The notes under the pieces are model-generated. The model saw only the letters and a list, made by a program, of their open reading frames with translations. It was not told the DNA's origin and did no database searches. From assembly GCA_963974475.1 (NCBI GenBank), contig CAXBCR010000048.1, forward strand, positions 1-8,152: DNA of 8,152 nucleotides, given 5' to 3'. This DNA is from CAJXZP01 sp963974475. GTDB lineage: Bacteria > Bacteroidota > Bacteroidia > Flavobacteriales_G > Salibacteraceae. Position 1 is the stretch's first letter. Every line of letters starts with the position of its first letter. Both the position numbers and the translations under genes were made by a program. Shown here in pieces: positions 5,704 through 8,152 of this stretch.

Positions 5704-8152
5704 GTGAAAATCATTCTTACTATATTTCTTTTTATAATGTCTTTCACTAGTATGGCTCAAGGTGAATACAATAACTGGTGTTTTGGGCAAAATACATGGA
5801 TGGATTTTAACTCAGGGGTACCTGTTTTAAAAAATTGCTCCATACAAAATATTGGTACTGGTGCTTCCATTTCAGATCGACAAGGAAATTTATTATTTTA
5901 CGCAGATGTCTCTAAAGTATATAATGCTAATCATAGCACTATGAATAATGGACTAGGAATTACAAATTATGGGGTAATTCAAGCTATTAATATACTTCCA
6001 TCTCCTTGTAATGACTCCTTATACTACCTTTTCTTTTTTAAGGAATCCATTCGTTCTGGTCAACTTTATACTGATTTAGTATATCATTTAATTAATACAA
6101 ATAAAAATGGTGGATTAGGGGCAGTGGTTCAACGAAACATTCCCGTAGATTCAAATGTTGCTTTTGGATTTGGTTTGACCCGACATTCTAATAACCGAGA
6201 CTATTGGATAGTATATCAAAAAAAGGATACCAATATTCTTCATTCCCGTCAAATTAGTTCCGCTGGTATTGGAAATAAGATTACCTCTCAATTAGGACCA
6301 AATAAACATTTGTATGGTGCTCTAAAATTTTCTAAGGATAGTAAACACCTAATCAATTGCACATATACTGAACATAATATTGTTCATTATGAATTTAACA
6401 ACACAACGGGGGTTTTATCCAATGCCTATAATTTTAATTTCCCATCTTCAATTTCCAATAAATACCCGTTATCCTCCCAATTTTCAGATGATTTAAGCAA
6501 GCTTTATGTAACAAGCATTAACTCTTTATTACAATATGATTTTAGTTCAAACAATCCAACCATTATTGCTAACTCAGGCATAGTCATTAGCCTATCTACC
6601 ACTCAAGGCTACTGGGATATTGCAATGGCACCTAATAAAAAAATTTACATCAGCTCCCATAGTACTTTACCGCTAGCTACCATCAGTCAACCTAACAATC
6701 TAGGGGTAGCTTGTAACCTAAACAATAATGGTTTTAGTACTGGTAACCAAACTGGCCTAGGGTTCCCCAACATGCTTCCTAGTTTATTCGTCCACCGAAA
6801 TGTCCTCACAGACAGCCTTTTTTGCCAATACGATACTATAAACCTATTTTTAAGTGATACCAATTTTATAGACTCGGTCGCATGGAATTTCGGAGATCCT
6901 GCTTCAGGAGCATTAAACACAAGCAAAGACGTGATACCGCTCCATGTTTTTAATCAGTATGGGCTGTATCCTATTGAGGTTATAGTGTTTAGCGGTTGCG
7001 TTTCTGATACTATTAACGATACTATTCGCATCAACCCCACTCCTATAGCCAACTTAGGCAACGATACCATTTTATGTGAAGGATATAGCATGCAGTTGCT
7101 TTTTAACGATACCAGTTTCAACTATTTGTGGAGCACAGGTGATTCTTCCATGAGCATAAAAATTTTACAAGCAGATACTTTTTCTATCGCTATATCAAGT
7201 ATTTGTGGCGTTGATTACGACACCATTGTGATAGATTCTTTAATCCCGGCATTGGTTCATTTACCTAACGATACACTGCTTTGTGATGGTGATTCTTTGT
7301 TTTTAGATGCCACTATTCAAAGCGGCTCGTATTTGTGGAGTACCAGTGATACTACGCCCACTATTTGGGCAACTTCTCAAGATACATTTTACGTTTCTAC
7401 ACTCAATTTTTGTGGAGCAGATTCCGATACCGTGGTGGTTAATTTTACCCATGCCCCGCTTTTTGAATTGGGCGCGGATACCACGCTTTGCGTGGGTGAC
7501 ACCTTGGTTTTAAATGCGTATGACACGCTGAGTTCTTATTTGTGGGCTTCGGGAGATACCTTCGCTTTGGATACTGTTACGGCAAGTGGTTTAATTTCAG
7601 TCACTACCACAAATTTGTGTGGTTCGTTTTCTGATACTATTCAATCGTGGTTTTTATCGCCTCCTGTGGCTAATTTAGGTAACGACACCGTAGTGTGTTT
7701 GGGCGATACCATTGCTTTGAGCGACACTACCCTGTTTGGTTCGTATGCGTGGAGCAATGCTTCGGTAACCGACACGCTTTGGGTACATTCTGCCGGAAAT
7801 TACTCCGTAACGGTGAGTAATCTCTGTGGCGCTGATGCCGATACCATTTTGGTGGAAACCGATACTATTCCGGTGGTTAACCTCGGTAATGACACCGTGA
7901 TTTGCAATGGGAATTCTGTTGTACTCAACGCTGATTTTTCACGCGCTAGTTTTGCTTGGAGCAATGGCAGTACAGATTCTGCGATTACCATCACTACTCA
8001 AAACACCTATTGGGCAACCACAACCAACTTGTGCGGTGTGGGTTCCGACACCGTTTTTGTGGATGTGGATTCGGTGTTGAATGTAGATTTGGGAGCAGAT
8101 ACTATTTTGTGTTTGGGTACGCATTACACCTTGTTTAGCAACGTGATAGGTG
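5704..8152 (+). CDS. T9SS/gliding-associated surface protein with PKD-like domain and tandem 69-residue Ig-like repeats (3' end outside window)
   Basis: A single open frame runs 816 codons to the right edge with no stop. GTG at 5704 is the best start: it gives MKIILTIFLFIMSFTSMAQ, a clean signal peptide cleaved near residue 19. The frame is closed by a TAG at 5692-5694; GTG at 5695 is the only alternative start upstream, and the first in-frame ATG (5737) would cut the signal peptide. An SD-like AGGTG lies at 5693-5697. Residues ~22-365 match the propeller-like N-terminal region common in Bacteroidota gliding-associated proteins (NNWCFGQN.WMDFNSG, ASISDRQGNLLFYAD, ending GLGFPNMLPSLF). Residues ~366-446 are PKD-like (WNFGDPASG, HVFNQYGLYPIEV, GCVSDT). 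From residue 451 there are five Ig-like units of 69 residues and the start of a sixth. The family normally ends in a gliding-motility-associated C-terminal (type B sorting) domain, which would lie beyond the window. It is probably a cell-surface adhesin or structural protein; no enzymatic motif is visible. G+C rises markedly along the repeats. Confidence 0.87.
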   Translation, partial: MKIILTIFLFIMSFTSMAQGEYNNWCFGQNTWMDFNSGVPVLKNCSIQNIGTGASISDRQGNLLFYADVSKVYNANHSTMNNGLGITNYGVIQAINILPSPCNDSLYYLFFFKESIRSGQLYTDLVYHLINTNKNGGLGAVVQRNIPVDSNVAFGFGLTRHSNNRDYWIVYQKKDTNILHSRQISSAGIGNKITSQLGPNKHLYGALKFSKDSKHLINCTYTEHNIVHYEFNNTTGVLSNAYNFNFPSSISNKYPLSSQFSDDLSKLYVTSINSLLQYDFSSNNPTIIANSGIVISLSTTQGYWDIAMAPNKKIYISSHSTLPLATISQPNNLGVACNLNNNGFSTGNQTGLGFPNMLPSLFVHRNVLTDSLFCQYDTINLFLSDTNFIDSVAWNFGDPASGALNTSKDVIPLHVFNQYGLYPIEVIVFSGCVSDTINDTIRINPTPIANLGNDTILCEGYSMQLLFNDTSFNYLWSTGDSSMSIKILQADTFSIAISSICGVDYDTIVIDSLIPALVHLPNDTLLCDGDSLFLDATIQSGSYLWSTSDTTPTIWATSQDTFYVSTLNFCGADSDTVVVNFTHAPLFELGADTTLCVGDTLVLNAYDTLSSYLWASGDTFALDTVTASGLISVTTTNLCGSFSDTIQSWFLSPPVANLGNDTVVCLGDTIALSDTTLFGSYAWSNASVTDTLWVHSAGNYSVTVSNLCGADADTILVETDTIPVVNLGNDTVICNGNSVVLNADFSRASFAWSNGSTDSAITITTQNTYWATTTNLCGVGSDTVFVDVDSVLNVDLGADTILCLGTHYTLFSNVIG
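7054..8152 (+). repeat. tandem 207-bp (69-residue) Ig-like coding repeats
   Basis: Units start at 7054, 7261, 7468, 7675 and 7882, and a sixth begins at 8089 and is cut by the edge. Each full unit is exactly 207 bases. Each opens with L-(G/P)-(N/A)-D-T, then Cys at unit position 8 and Gly at 10. Trp follows at 26 (YLW, YAW or FAW), Cys-Gly at 51-52 and Asp-Thr at 56-57. The two Cys per unit could form one disulfide in the extracellular form. The DNA of the units has diverged (for example TTA, CTC and TTG for the first Leu), so these are not fresh exact duplications. Confidence 0.9.

Noticed and set aside
6687..6926. minus-strand open frame of 79 codons
   Set aside because: It lies opposite the GTG-start gene, whose frame has clear propeller and PKD motifs across this stretch.
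7307..7513. + strand open frame of 68 codons in another frame
   Set aside because: It overlaps the 69-residue repeats out of frame; repeated codons with higher G+C create such shadow frames.
7800..8138. three overlapping short open frames on both strands
   Set aside because: All are shadows of the repeat-coding frame, with no start context or conserved motif.
7054..8152. 207-bp repeats as a CRISPR or mobile-element array
   Set aside because: The units are coding, in frame, diverged at DNA level and conserved at protein level, which is typical of Ig-like domain repeats.

Overview
The window suggests a Bacteroidota genome, probably a flavobacterium- or Chitinophaga-like gliding or marine lineage. 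It is AT-rich, shows no clear Shine-Dalgarno sequence at two of its three genes, and its proteins belong to families typical of type IX secretion system (T9SS) cargo. All three substantial genes lie on the + strand and each encodes a large secreted or surface protein with a signal peptide. I see no tRNA, rRNA, CRISPR array, transposase or phage gene.

Layout. Bases 1-157 are a leader. Its first ~64 bases are richer in G and C and may hold the last 20 codons of an upstream gene. Bases 158-2329 encode a right-handed beta-helix protein that ends in a T9SS type A sorting domain. After 36 bp comes a 1061-residue protein (2366-5551). It joins an N-terminal tyrosinase-type dicopper domain to Ig-like or SprB-like and beta-propeller regions and ends in a second T9SS type A sorting domain. 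These two genes are probably co-transcribed, and the same 9-base AT-rich element lies 7-8 bases before each start codon. A 152-bp intergenic region (5552-5703) contains a long inverted repeat, a candidate Bacteroidota-type promoter and a 20-bp dyad. A third gene starts at a GTG (5704) and runs off the right edge. It encodes an N-terminal propeller-like domain, a PKD-like domain, and at least five tandem Ig-like units of exactly 69 residues with a sixth begun.

How the genes fit together. All three products should cross the inner membrane by Sec. The first two should then be exported and anchored by the T9SS. The third probably follows the gliding-motility-associated (type B sorting) route, but its C-terminus is outside the window. 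The beta-helix and Ig-array proteins look like adhesins or surface-layer proteins, and the middle gene is a putative secreted copper oxidase. The most notable points are the tyrosinase-like site with Gly where monophenolases have Asn, the indel-free 69-residue array with one Cys pair per unit, and the symmetric elements in the 5552-5703 intergenic region. None of this amounts to a demonstrated new system.
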